A program made the position numbers and the translations under genes. From an uncultured Acidobacteriota bacterium (GTDB lineage Bacteria > Acidobacteriota > UBA6911 > CAINFC01), in the NCBI GenBank assembly GCA_903847975.1, contig CAINFC010000017.1, positions 1-33,593 of the forward strand: DNA of 33,593 bases, in the 5' to 3' direction. Each line of letters starts with the position of its first letter. Within the stretch, counting starts at the first letter, position 1. The notes beneath the pieces were generated by a model. It did not search any database, was not told where the DNA came from, and was given only the letters and a program-made list of their open reading frames with translations. Shown here in pieces: positions 9,110-18,247 of this stretch.

Positions 9110-9116
9110 CGGGCGG
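9096..9116 (+). terminator. GC hairpin over the stop codon of the NagZ fusion
   Basis: CCGCCCG (9096-9102) pairs perfectly with CGGGCGG (9110-9116) around a 7-nt loop holding the TGA stop. There is no following T tract, so it is at best a weak or factor-assisted terminator, or an mRNA end-stabilising hairpin. Confidence 0.3.
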
Positions 9117-9150
9117 TGGAATGTCCCGGGACCTCGGATTTGAATTGGGG

Positions 9151-9427
9151 AAAGCCCCGGAAGGGCTTCGAGGGAACCCTGCAAGGGTTCCGGATCACAG
9201 CCCGGGGTTGCGCCTCACAGGCGCTACCCCGGGTAGGCGGATTTGTTTAATAATCAGCCCTGAAAGGGCTGCGCAAACACCTGTCATGGCTGGATTTTGC
9301 GTAACCCTTTCAGGGTCGTCCCATCGGAACATCCCTACCCGGGGTTGGCGCGCTTCGCGCCTACCCCGGGCTGCGATCCGAAGCCCTTGCAGGGCTTCCA
9401 CGAGAACTTTCGACTTTTTGCTCCTTC
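9151..9427. repeat. Dispersed nested inverted repeat, copy B
   Basis: This occupies most of the 351-bp gap between convergent genes. It shares CAGCCCGGGGTTG (9199-9211), GGCGCTACCCCGGGTAG, the central CCCTGAAAGGGCTGCGCAAA / TTTTGCGTAACCCTTTCAGG arms, CTACCCGGGGTTGG and a GAAGCCCTTGCAGGGCTTC hairpin with copies A and C. Its right end GACTTTTTGCTCCTTC (9412-9427) matches the right end of copy C except for one base. An extra GGAACCCTGCAAGGGTTCC hairpin lies in its left arm. I see no matching left terminal repeat or flanking duplication. Confidence 0.85.
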
Positions 9428-9460
9428 GTCTCTCTTAGGGACTTGTGAGCGCGGGAGGGC

Positions 9461-10855
9461 TCAGGGGCTTTCTTCCCAGGCGCCCTGCAGCAGCCGGCCG
9501 GCGGGCTCCAGGTTGGAAAACTCCACGCCGGCAGCCGGCGTTTTCCGGCGATAGAAATAGAGGGTCCGCGCTCCCGGCACGATTTCCCCTTGGGGAGAAC
9601 CTTCCTTCAAATCGGAGGGCGATACCACCCAGCCGCCGGCAGCCACCTCCTTTTCGCCGGCAAACACCGACAGATCGCCCACATCGGCGACCGCACCCCG
9701 CTCCTGCCGCTGCTTTTTACCGTCAAAGGATTCGTTGAAATTGAGGCCCACATCGGTGGTGAAAGGCCCGGCGGCATTGCCGTTCCAGACGGTGATGCCG
9801 CGGAAGATCCGGCTGAAGATCAGACCGCCCTGGTTTTCGGGCAGGGCATCGTACACCGCCGGATTGGCATCCTGCACCGACCCGTCCGCCAGGGCCTGCA
9901 GCGCTTTGAGCAGCGCCAGGAAATTGACGCGAACCAGAAATTCCTCGCCGCCTTTCCCCGGCCAGCCGGACTCGATCAGCACCGTATAGGTTCCCCAGGC
10001 GGACATCCGGTCGCCGAAAGCGCGGACGTTGAAGCTGTCGTCGTAGCGGGCCATTCCCCCGTAGCAGTAAGGCCCCAGCGCTTCATAAATCAGGGAGCAG
10101 ATTTTTTTGGAGCGCACCCGCCCCAGGTTGTTGCCGCCGCCCGGCTCGTAGGCTACGGCCAGCAGGGAAATCATCACCGGCTTGCGGGTCTCTCCGGCCG
10201 AGGTGCGCCGGTCCTGGTTGTGAAGATTGAAGCCGATCTCCGGCCGGTATCGGTCGCGAATTTCCTTCAGGAACCGCCCTTCCGGCGTGGTCAGGGTGAG
10301 GGCGTCGCGGTTGATGTCGATGCCCTGGGCGTTGCGCCGGCGGGTCCGCTCGGCCCCGTCCGGATTCAGCATGGGGATAAAGAAGAGCTGCAACCGCTCC
10401 TGCAGCTGCCGCACCAGCTTGTGCTTCGGCTGGGAGACCAGGAAGTGGAGAAGATCCAGCAGTGCGGCGGTGGCCGTCGGCTCGTCGCCGTGCATCTGGG
10501 ACCAGAGCAGGATTTTCAGGTCTCCCTGGCCCCATTGCGCCAGCGGGAGCGGCCGACCTTCGGCCGACCGGCCCTCGAACTCCACGCGGAGAGCCCCTTT
10601 GGATTTCTTCCGGAGGTCGTTGAGAGCCGACTGCACGTCCGGGCCGCGCAGCTGATAGGGGTCCGACGGGGATACCTTTACCTTGGGCCAGAGCTCCCAG
10701 ATCCGGGCCGCAGTTATTTTGACCTTCTTCGGCGCCGGTTCGGCCGCCCGGAGCCCCGCGCCGAATGCAAGAACGAGGCAGGCGCATCCCAGGGCCTTCC
10801 GGGTCTTTCGCAAGTGACGGGAAAACGGCTGGTCAGGAAGGAAAGTCTGTCGCAT
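9461..10855 (-). CDS. M14-family zinc carboxypeptidase, exported
   Basis: 464 residues. A basic N-terminus and hydrophobic stretch (about residues 20-38, ending GLRAAEP) indicate export. The zinc ligands H122 and E125 lie in QMHGDEPT, the third ligand is H212 in GFNLHNQ, substrate-binding residues sit in RRRNAQGIDINRD (about 172-184), and the catalytic glutamate is E295 in TVLIESG. All active-site positions of M14 metallocarboxypeptidases are therefore present. About 110 residues after the catalytic domain are of unknown role. M14 enzymes remove C-terminal residues from peptides, and some members cleave peptidoglycan stem peptides; the substrate here is unknown. The start at 10855 has AGGA seven bases upstream and lies 9 bp after the metallophosphoesterase stop, at the end of a five-gene run. 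Confidence 0.88.
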   Translation of the reverse strand: MRQTFLPDQPFSRHLRKTRKALGCACLVLAFGAGLRAAEPAPKKVKITAARIWELWPKVKVSPSDPYQLRGPDVQSALNDLRKKSKGALRVEFEGRSAEGRPLPLAQWGQGDLKILLWSQMHGDEPTATAALLDLLHFLVSQPKHKLVRQLQERLQLFFIPMLNPDGAERTRRRNAQGIDINRDALTLTTPEGRFLKEIRDRYRPEIGFNLHNQDRRTSAGETRKPVMISLLAVAYEPGGGNNLGRVRSKKICSLIYEALGPYCYGGMARYDDSFNVRAFGDRMSAWGTYTVLIESGWPGKGGEEFLVRVNFLALLKALQALADGSVQDANPAVYDALPENQGGLIFSRIFRGITVWNGNAAGPFTTDVGLNFNESFDGKKQRQERGAVADVGDLSVFAGEKEVAAGGWVVSPSDLKEGSPQGEIVPGARTLYFYRRKTPAAGVEFSNLEPAGRLLQGAWEESP

Positions 10856-10864
10856 GCCATGATC

Positions 10865-11722
10865 CTATCGCCATTTCAACGGGAAGCTCTTTCCGTTCAG
10901 GGACAGGTTGCCGCCGACAGCGTGAACGGTAAGCTCGGCGCCGCTTTGGGTAAATGCGGCTTCCACCCACCCGACGGGCTGGCTTTCGTTGAAGTTGTAG
11001 CCCAGGGCGGGCAGGTTCACGAAGTGAATCCCCTCCCGTTCCTCCAGCGACCACTGGTGGGAGTGCCCGTAAACGACTGCCTTGACGTTCCGGTCGCCGC
11101 GGATCCGCTCCCAGAGCCGCGGGAAGTCCATCAGGCTGTCGTCGCGGTCATCGACCGTGTGGTGGAAAAAGAGGACGGTGGGCATCTGGCCGGCCGACCG
11201 CAGAAATTCGTCCAGCCAGGTTCGCTGGGCCTTGCCGAGCAGCCCGGGAACCTGCGGGGTGAAAAGCAGCGAATCGAGGCAGATCAGGCGCACCGCCGCG
11301 GTTTCCGCCACCGTCACGTGCTTGTCCTTGACCGGCTGGGCCCCCTTCTGCGGGCCGAAGGCGGAGAGGAAATTCCGGCGCAGATCGTGATTCCCCAAAG
11401 TCATGTGGAGCGGCATCCGGGCCGCAAGAGGCTGCAGCAGGCCCTTGAGCATCTCGTAGTCTTCCGCCAGACCCTCCATGCGGGCCAGGTCGCCGGTCAG
11501 CACCGCGCCGTCCCAGTTCCGGGTCAGAATTTCCTCCACCGCCTTTTTGAGATTGGCGGAGGGCTTGAATCCCCGGTACTCCTCGTCGGCATTGCGGGAA
11601 ATGTGCAAATCCGAAAGCAGCGCCACGCGCGCGGAATCCGCGGATGCCTTTAAGCTTCCGGCGGCAAAGGCCGCCAGCGAAAGGCCGAAGGCGCGGCGGG
11701 TCATTTTTCCTTGGTAGGTCAT
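10865..11722 (-). CDS. Calcineurin-like metallophosphoesterase with Tat-like leader
   Basis: 285 residues with all metallophosphoesterase blocks: D-x-H in LLSDLHIS, GD in LTGDLAR, GNHD in LGNHDLR, FFHH, and GHSH in YGHSHQW. These ligate two metals for hydrolysis of a phosphoester. The N-terminus MTYQGKMTRRAFGLSLAAFA has a twin-arginine followed by a hydrophobic stretch, consistent with Tat export. The substrate cannot be told from sequence. AGGA stands seven bases before the ATG at 11722; an internal ATG at 11704 also has AAGGA nearby. It sits 22 bp downstream of tsaD and 9 bp upstream of the M14 gene. Confidence 0.88.
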   Translation of the reverse strand: MTYQGKMTRRAFGLSLAAFAAGSLKASADSARVALLSDLHISRNADEEYRGFKPSANLKKAVEEILTRNWDGAVLTGDLARMEGLAEDYEMLKGLLQPLAARMPLHMTLGNHDLRRNFLSAFGPQKGAQPVKDKHVTVAETAAVRLICLDSLLFTPQVPGLLGKAQRTWLDEFLRSAGQMPTVLFFHHTVDDRDDSLMDFPRLWERIRGDRNVKAVVYGHSHQWSLEEREGIHFVNLPALGYNFNESQPVGWVEAAFTQSGAELTVHAVGGNLSLNGKSFPLKWR

Positions 11723-11744
11723 ACGTCGTTCCTTTCTGCGGTTT

Positions 11745-12809
11745 TCAGTTGTTTTTCAAAGGATTGGGCATGGGGATGCGCTCCCGGGTCAGAGGCACGG
11801 TGGCATAGGCGCTGGTGCGAAGGTCGGCAAACTCCCCGCGCCGGGCCTTGGGCAGCGCGGCGGCGGCGATCATGGCGGCGTTATCCGTGGTCCAGGCCGG
11901 CCGCGGGAAAAGAACCCGTATGCCCTGGGGCTCGAAGTGCTCCCGGAAAGCGGCCCGCAGGCCGCGGTTGCAGGCCACGCCGCCGGTGAGGACCACGCAG
12001 CGCGGCGAGAGGTGCGCGGCGGCCCGCTTCACCCGGTCGAGCAGCGTGCCGATCACCGCATATTGAAAGGAGGCGGCGAGGTCCAGGATCTCCCCGGGCT
12101 GCGGAGCATCCGCGGCGGCGGCCCGGGGGATCTGCTGCTCGGCCACCAGGCGGACCACCGCGGTTTTAATGCCGCTGAAGCTCAGGTCCAGGGAGCCGTC
12201 GCTGAAACGGGCCATGGGCAGCGGATAGGCGCGGGGATTCCCTTCCGCCGCCAGCCGGTCGAGGATCGGGCCTCCCGGGTATCCCAGTCCCAGGAGCTTG
12301 GCCACCTTGTCGTAGGCCTCCCCGGCGGCATCGTCCCGGGTCTGGGCCACCAGCTTGTATTTTTCCCGCTCTTCGGAAAAAAGCAGGCTGCTGTGGCCGC
12401 CGGACACGATCAGAATCAGGGCGGGATAGGGGAACGGCCCGTGCTCCAGCTCCGCGGCGAAGACATGTCCTTCCAGGTGATGCACGGCCACCAGGGGAAC
12501 GCCCAAAGCGAAGGAGAGAGCCTTGGCGTAGGTGACTCCCACCAGCAGGGAGCCGATCAGGCCGGGGGCATAGGTCACGGCGACGCATTCGATGTCGCGC
12601 AGCTCCACCGCGGCCTCGCGCAGCGCCTGCTGCACCACCGGACGGATGTTGCGCAGATGCTCCCGGGAAGCCAGCTCCGGCACCACCCCTCCGAAGGCGT
12701 GGTGGACGTCAATCTGCGAGGCCACCGCGCTGGAGAGCACCTGCGGCTCGCCGCTCAGCACCGCGGCGGCGGTTTCATCGCACGACGATTCGATGCCCAG
12801 AATGAGCAC
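11745..12809 (-). CDS. tsaD: tRNA N6-adenosine threonylcarbamoyltransferase TsaD
   Basis: 354 residues, the usual length, starting at a GTG codon (LILGIESSCDETAAAVL). It has the Kae1/TsaD metal-binding HHLEGH, the VSGGHSSL loop, GEAYDKVAKLLGLGYPGGP, and the C-terminal GGVACNRGLR and TDNAAMIA stretches. TsaD transfers threonylcarbamoyl from threonylcarbamoyl-AMP to A37 of ANN-decoding tRNAs, working with TsaB and TsaE in the cytoplasm; neither partner gene is in the window. It begins 12 bp after mtnA and is followed by the metallophosphoesterase. Confidence 0.97.
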   Translation of the reverse strand: MLILGIESSCDETAAAVLSGEPQVLSSAVASQIDVHHAFGGVVPELASREHLRNIRPVVQQALREAAVELRDIECVAVTYAPGLIGSLLVGVTYAKALSFALGVPLVAVHHLEGHVFAAELEHGPFPYPALILIVSGGHSSLLFSEEREKYKLVAQTRDDAAGEAYDKVAKLLGLGYPGGPILDRLAAEGNPRAYPLPMARFSDGSLDLSFSGIKTAVVRLVAEQQIPRAAAADAPQPGEILDLAASFQYAVIGTLLDRVKRAAAHLSPRCVVLTGGVACNRGLRAAFREHFEPQGIRVLFPRPAWTTDNAAMIAAAALPKARRGEFADLRTSAYATVPLTRERIPMPNPLKNN

Positions 12810-12821
12810 GCGGCCCCCCGG

Positions 12822-13862
<1,041 letters not shown>

Positions 13863-13892
13863 GAAGTCTCCGTGGAAAAAGGAAAGAGGGGT

Positions 13893-15389
13893 CTAGGATT
13901 GGAATTTGATTCCTTCGGCGCGGCAAATCTGCCGGATGGCGCTGCGTCCGGACATCAGCACCGCCGGGATGCCGCCGCCCGGCTGCACCCACTGGCCCGC
14001 CATGTAAAAACGGTCCAGCCCTTTGAGGCGGGAAGGGATGCGTTCAAAAAAGGCTTCCGGGGTCATCAGCCACCCCTCCCAGGCGCCCCGGTAGTTGCGG
14101 GTGTAGCGCACGTAGGTGATCGGGGTGGCCACATCGGTCATCTCCACCTGGTTTCGGATCCCCGGGAAGCGCTGCTCCAGGAAGTCCAGGGCCTCCCCGG
14201 CGATGCGCTGCTTTTCGCGGTCGTAGGCCGGGCGGTCCGCAGCCAGCCGGTCCCAGTATTCGTAGCGGGCCTCGAGCAGCACCTGAACCACCGCCTTGCC
14301 CGGGGGAGCAAACCCGGGGTTGCCGTTGAAGATCTTGCAGAAAAGGTTTTCCTGCGGGCATTCGCCCGTATCGAGGATCCGGGCCAGCCGGAAAAGGCTG
14401 GAGGACGGCTCTGCGGAAAAATCGCGGCCGACGCCGAAGCTGATCATCAGCAGCGGCGCAAACAGCGGCCAGCTGGCGTACCGCTTGCGGGTCTCGGCGT
14501 CGACATAGCGCCCGCCGAGCAGCTTGAAAAGGGTGCTGTGCCCGTCGGCGGCGGAAATCACCAGGTCGGCGCGGTGCTCGGTCCCGTCGGTGCAGCGCAC
14601 GCCGACGGCGGCATCCTTTTCCACCAGAATCCGGTCCACTTCGGCGCGGTAGGAGATGCGGCCTCCCAGGCTCTGCAGCCGCCGGGCCACGCCTTCGGCA
14701 AAGTCCAGGCTGCTCTCCTCGATGCGCGCCAGCCGGCCCGAGGTCAGCTCGCCGAGTACCATGAAAAGAAAGAAGAGCGGCATTTCCGGGACGAAGGAAT
14801 TGGTAATCTGCCAGCGAAGAAAGGGGTCGCGGATTCTCTCGGCAAACTGCTGCACCGACATCCGCCACTTGCGGAAATAGGGCAGCTGTTTGCGGCAGTA
14901 CCAGGCCATTTTGATCCGCGAGCCCAGGCTGGACCCTTCCTCCATGGCGTCCCAGTTGCCGTCAAACCCCTGGAAATCGCGGATTCCCCCTTCCAGGATG
15001 TCGATGGCCGGCTTGTCGGCCGGAGAAAGCTTCCGCCAGCCGGCAACCATTTTGGAAAGGTCGGAGGTCAAATCGACCGACCGCAGGATCTGCCCCTTCT
15101 CGTCGAGCCAGGCGAAGCGGCCGAAGTGGTGCAGCGGCTGAAGGTGCACGCCGTCCAGCGCCCCGGTCTGGCGGTAGATCTCATGGAGGAAGGATCCCGG
15201 CCGGGCTCCCATCAGCCAGTGAAGGCAGCCGTCGATTACGAACCCCTTCCGCTTCCAGGAAGTGCAGACTCCTCCGGGAAGGGAGTGGTGCTCGAAAAGG
15301 TGCACGTCAAAGCCGTTGCGCCGGGCGTACACCCCGGCCGCCAGGCCGGCCAGGCCGGCACCCACAATGGCAATCGTTTTGGTCTTCAT
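13893..15389 (-). CDS. FAD-dependent oxidoreductase, CrtI/phytoene-desaturase and retinol-saturase-like
   Basis: 498 residues. The N-terminal dinucleotide-binding motif IVGAGLAGLAAGVYARRNG is followed by an acidic strand end (DVHLFE) and LPGGVCTSWKRKGFVIDGC. A C-terminal FAD motif reads FYMAGQWVQPGGGIPAVLMSG. This arrangement is that of the CrtI-like amine-oxidase superfamily, which includes carotenoid desaturases and all-trans-retinol 13,14-reductases. No carotenoid synthesis gene is nearby, so a lipid or isoprenoid substrate is only a guess. It is the first gene of the minus-strand run ending at the M14 gene and is divergent from the exosortase gene, with 60 bp between. Confidence 0.85.
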   Translation of the reverse strand: MKTKTIAIVGAGLAGLAAGVYARRNGFDVHLFEHHSLPGGVCTSWKRKGFVIDGCLHWLMGARPGSFLHEIYRQTGALDGVHLQPLHHFGRFAWLDEKGQILRSVDLTSDLSKMVAGWRKLSPADKPAIDILEGGIRDFQGFDGNWDAMEEGSSLGSRIKMAWYCRKQLPYFRKWRMSVQQFAERIRDPFLRWQITNSFVPEMPLFFLFMVLGELTSGRLARIEESSLDFAEGVARRLQSLGGRISYRAEVDRILVEKDAAVGVRCTDGTEHRADLVISAADGHSTLFKLLGGRYVDAETRKRYASWPLFAPLLMISFGVGRDFSAEPSSSLFRLARILDTGECPQENLFCKIFNGNPGFAPPGKAVVQVLLEARYEYWDRLAADRPAYDREKQRIAGEALDFLEQRFPGIRNQVEMTDVATPITYVRYTRNYRGAWEGWLMTPEAFFERIPSRLKGLDRFYMAGQWVQPGGGIPAVLMSGRSAIRQICRAEGIKFQS

Positions 15390-15420
15390 GGTTGTTTCTC
15401 GCTCTCCCGATGACGGTGCA

Positions 15421-15447
15421 AGTATAATATCATTCCCGAAGGGACAA
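15421..15447. promoter_or_regulatory. Candidate divergent promoter elements between FAD oxidoreductase and exosortase
   Basis: The 60-bp divergent gap holds a perfect TATAAT on the plus strand (15423-15428), 21 bp before the exosortase ATG, without a recognisable -35 at normal spacing. On the minus strand TATACT (15421-15426) pairs with TTGTCC (15442-15447) at a short 15-bp spacing. The elements overlap, so only one direction could be used at a time. Confidence 0.35.
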
Positions 15448-15449
15448 GT

Positions 15450-15962
15450 ATGCCGAAAAAGAAAATCGATCCGGTCATTCTCCGCTTCCTGGGCGGATTC
15501 CTGGGCATGGCCCTGCTCCTCAGCGTCCTTCTGCAGGTGCCCTGGGTGCAGGAGCAGGTTCAGAATCCCTACACCCGGTTCATCGCCCGGCTGGACGGCT
15601 GGATCCTCGGAGCCATGGGGATCCCGGTTACGGTCAGCGGGACGCTGGTGCGCCAGGGCAATTACGCCGTGGAAATCAAGCGCGGCTGCGACGGGCTGGA
15701 CGTGCTCATCCTGTTTCTATCGGCCGTCGCGGCCTACCCCTTTTCCTGGAAAAGCCGCGCGGCCGGCATTCTGCTGGGCGGCATCCTGATTTTCTTTCTC
15801 AACCTGATTCGCACCGTGGCCCTTTTCCTGATCGGGCGGGTCAGCGATCCGGCCACATTCGAGATCTTTCATGTTTACATCTGGCAGTTTGCGATCATTC
15901 TTCTGGTGCTGGTTTTCTGGATCTACTGGGTCGGACGGGAAAAAAGGGCTGTCGCTGAATAA
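15450..15962 (+). CDS. xrtH: Exosortase, XrtH-like
   Basis: 170 residues with several membrane segments (about 13-31, 84-98, 104-126, 141-160). The exosortase/archaeosortase catalytic residues are present: C80 in EIKRGCDGLDV, R121 in FLNLIRTVALFLIG and H141 in FEIFHVYIWQ. Exosortases are inner-membrane transpeptidase-like enzymes that cleave short C-terminal sorting signals. The small size and the following membrane gene resemble the XrtH subgroup, which is linked to IPTLxxWG-type C-terminal signals. No protein in this window ends with such a signal. GGGACAAGT precedes the ATG. The family is firm; the XrtH subtype is from recalled resemblance. Confidence 0.82.
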   Translation: MPKKKIDPVILRFLGGFLGMALLLSVLLQVPWVQEQVQNPYTRFIARLDGWILGAMGIPVTVSGTLVRQGNYAVEIKRGCDGLDVLILFLSAVAAYPFSWKSRAAGILLGGILIFFLNLIRTVALFLIGRVSDPATFEIFHVYIWQFAIILLVLVFWIYWVGREKRAVAE

Positions 15963-16575
15963 GCGGATCGTCCTTTTCGCCCTCCTGGTATTTCTCGTCT
16001 ACCCGGCCGGACTGCTGGTCCTGCCGCACGCCGCAGCGGTTTATCTTCCGCTGGTCACCGCCGGCCTGGACGGCTGGCACGCTCTTTCGGGGAAGCCCCT
16101 GGCCTTTTTCCAGGAGGGGCGCGCCATCTACTTCCGCAGCACGGTCGCTCCTTTCTTTCAGGCCACCTTCGAAACCCATCTTATCTGGGCCAGCCAGGCT
16201 TTTTTCCTGGCGCTGATCCTGGCCGGCCCCGGCTTGAAGCCCGGCGTGCGGCTTCGCGCCCTGCTCGCAGGAGTGGGAATTCTTTACCTGTACCACGTGG
16301 CTTTCGGCGTGGCCGGCATCGAGCTTTCGATGATCCAGCAGAAGCTGCCCATGGCTTCCCGGGCGGAATACTTCTGGGCCAGCGCGGACTACTTCCTGAA
16401 AATCCCGGGCGTGGTGCTGTTCCCCCTGGCCGCCTGGATGGCCTTCGGGCTGAAGCCGCTGCTGGAGGGGGAGGCCGCGCCGGGCGGCGCTCCGCCGACG
16501 GAGCCCGTCGGCCGGAATCGGCCCTGCCCCTGCGGCAGCGGAAAAAAATACAAGCACTGCTGCGGACGGTCTTGA
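15955..16575 (+). CDS. Exosortase-associated multi-pass membrane protein with C-terminal SEC-C zinc motif
   Basis: About 206 residues. The only sensible starts are non-standard: CTG at 15955 (AAGGG six bases upstream, giving NKRIVLFALLVFLVYPAG) or CTG at 15949. Either start overlaps the end of the exosortase gene, which suggests translational coupling. Four to five hydrophobic segments follow (about 4-30, 68-92, 100-117 and 150-168). The last 21 residues form RNRPCPCGSGKKYKHCCG, a textbook SEC-C zinc-binding motif, usually found at the end of SecA and on assorted soluble proteins. On a membrane protein beside an exosortase it may contact the secretion machinery or ribosomes; that is inference. 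It resembles proteins annotated as exosortase H-associated. Confidence 0.72.
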   Translation: MNKRIVLFALLVFLVYPAGLLVLPHAAAVYLPLVTAGLDGWHALSGKPLAFFQEGRAIYFRSTVAPFFQATFETHLIWASQAFFLALILAGPGLKPGVRLRALLAGVGILYLYHVAFGVAGIELSMIQQKLPMASRAEYFWASADYFLKIPGVVLFPLAAWMAFGLKPLLEGEAAPGGAPPTEPVGRNRPCPCGSGKKYKHCCGRS

Positions 16576-16578
16576 ACT

Positions 16579-16599
16579 CGTTACACGGAAACCGCGGAT
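16579..16599 (-). repeat. Inverted copy of the short motif found around the GxxExxY genes
   Basis: Read on the minus strand this is ATCCGCGGTTTCCGTGTAAC plus one base, differing from the copy at 33375-33395 at only two positions. It lies just after the SEC-C membrane protein stop and before the propeller gene, in an otherwise featureless 71-bp gap. Confidence 0.5.
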
Positions 16600-16646
16600 T
16601 GGCTGGATTACAGCGGATTCCCCTTGCATGCATGGAGGTGCGCGTT

Positions 16647-18239
16647 ATGCCTGTTTTTCTTTTTTTGATGCTGATCGGCTCCCTTTCGGCCCAGCCGGCG
16701 CTGGAGGTGGGCTCCCGGAAGCAGCTGTTCATCGACACCAGGTTCATCGAATCGTCGGAGGGAATCCGGCTGGAGGTTCCGCAGCCCCGGCAGACCCGCG
16801 AAAAGCTGATCGTTGCCGACCAGCCCTGGGAGCGGGATGCGCGGATCGCCAGCTACTGCACCATCGCCCGGGAAGGCGACCTCGTCCGGCTCTGGTACGA
16901 CGTCGTTGCCGGCACGCCTCCGCCGGGCCAGAATCCGCCGTTCATGGGGGTGGCCTACGCCGAATCCCGCGACGGGATCCACTTCACCAAGCCGGTCCTC
17001 AACCTGGTGGAAAAGGACGGATCGCGGAGCAACAACCTGGTGATGCCGCCCGACACCGGCGTGATGACCATCGGCGGGGGCTCCGTCTGGCGCGACGACA
17101 ATCCCAGGTGCCCGCCGGAGGAGCGCTACAAATCCTGGATCAAGATCTATCCGAAAAAGGGTTCAGGCATTACCGGGCCCCACCGCGTCTTTACCAGCCC
17201 GGACGGCATCCATTGGAAGCTCGACCCCAGGCCGGTGACCGGGCTGCGGGCCGCGGACACGCAGCCCTCCTGGTTCTGGGAGCCGCGGATCGGGCGCTAC
17301 ATCGGCTTCAGCCGGGAGTGGATCCGGGAAAAGGCCGGGTTCGGCGCCCGCATGGCCAGCTACAACGAATCGGACGACCTCTTTCATTGGGATAGCATGA
17401 CTATGGCCCTGGAGCCCGACGAGCTCGACTCGGCGGCCGCGCCGGCCATACGCATCGATCCCGGCCGGATCGAGGTGCGCGGGGAGGACATCCTGCCGCA
17501 GCGCGCGACGCGGAGCGGAGCGGCCACAGGCGGGGAAGACCAGGTCCTGACGCCTTTTGTGCCGCTCGATTTTTACGGCCCGGGGGTCTTTCCCTACGAG
17601 GACGTCTACCTGGCCCTGATCCCGGTCTTCTACCACTGGCGCGGGAGCGGGCGAGACACCTGGCCGAGCACCGCGGATATCCAGCTGGCCGTTGGCCGCG
17701 ACGGCCGCCATTTCACCCGGCCCGGCCCCCGGCAGCCCTTCCTGCGCACCGGCATGGACGGCTCCTGGGACTCCAAGTGGATTTACCCGGTTCTGAGGCC
17801 CATCCGGATGGGCAATGAGCTTTGGATCTACTATTTCGGGACCAACCACGATCACTCCTCCCGGCTGGACCCGGCAGCGGAGCGCGACGAAAACGGAATC
17901 TCCCGGGCCATTCTGCGGCTGGACGGCTTCGTGGCCGCAACCGCCGATTACGCCGGGGGAATCTTCCTGACGCCGGCCATGCGCTTTGAGGGAAAGCGCC
18001 TGGCGCTCAACCTGGACACCGGCGCCGGCGGCTATGCGAAAGTGGAAATCCTGGAGGAATCCGGGAAGCCGATCCCGGGATTCACCTTCCAGGAAGCCGA
18101 CGAGCGCAACGGCAACAGCGTGTCGATGCCGGTGACCTGGAAGGGGAACCCGGATATCGCGGCGCTCTCCGGCAAAGCCGTCCGGCTGCATGTCCGCATG
18201 CGCAGCGCCCGGCTCTATGCCTTTCAGTTTCTTCCCTGA
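16647..18239 (+). CDS. Secreted five-bladed beta-propeller protein, GH43/GH32-superfamily-like
   Basis: 530 residues from the ATG at 16647, chosen because GGAGG lies eight bases upstream and the protein then begins with a signal peptide MPVFLFLMLIGSLSAQPA. The body has repeated propeller-like sets of strands: KQLFIDTRFIES, LVRLWYDV, GVAYAESRDGIHFTKP, RVFTSPDGIHWKLD, QLAVGRDGRHFTRPG and ELWIYYFGTN. The SRDGIHF and SPDGIHW blades are typical of glycosidase-like five-bladed propellers. A beta-sandwich region about 420-530 ends the protein. A glycoside hydrolase or sugar-binding role is inferred; I cannot assign a numbered GH family. It converges on the GH2 gene with only 8 bp between the stops. 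Confidence 0.65.
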   Translation: MPVFLFLMLIGSLSAQPALEVGSRKQLFIDTRFIESSEGIRLEVPQPRQTREKLIVADQPWERDARIASYCTIAREGDLVRLWYDVVAGTPPPGQNPPFMGVAYAESRDGIHFTKPVLNLVEKDGSRSNNLVMPPDTGVMTIGGGSVWRDDNPRCPPEERYKSWIKIYPKKGSGITGPHRVFTSPDGIHWKLDPRPVTGLRAADTQPSWFWEPRIGRYIGFSREWIREKAGFGARMASYNESDDLFHWDSMTMALEPDELDSAAAPAIRIDPGRIEVRGEDILPQRATRSGAATGGEDQVLTPFVPLDFYGPGVFPYEDVYLALIPVFYHWRGSGRDTWPSTADIQLAVGRDGRHFTRPGPRQPFLRTGMDGSWDSKWIYPVLRPIRMGNELWIYYFGTNHDHSSRLDPAAERDENGISRAILRLDGFVAATADYAGGIFLTPAMRFEGKRLALNLDTGAGGYAKVEILEESGKPIPGFTFQEADERNGNSVSMPVTWKGNPDIAALSGKAVRLHVRMRSARLYAFQFLP

Positions 18240-18247
18240 AACCGGCG

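Noticed and set aside
6083-9184. A 1033-codon open frame on the minus strand.
   Set aside because: It is antisense to the NagZ fusion, which has intact catalytic motifs; the antisense translation is Gly/Arg/Pro-rich with no domain. High GC makes such frames common.
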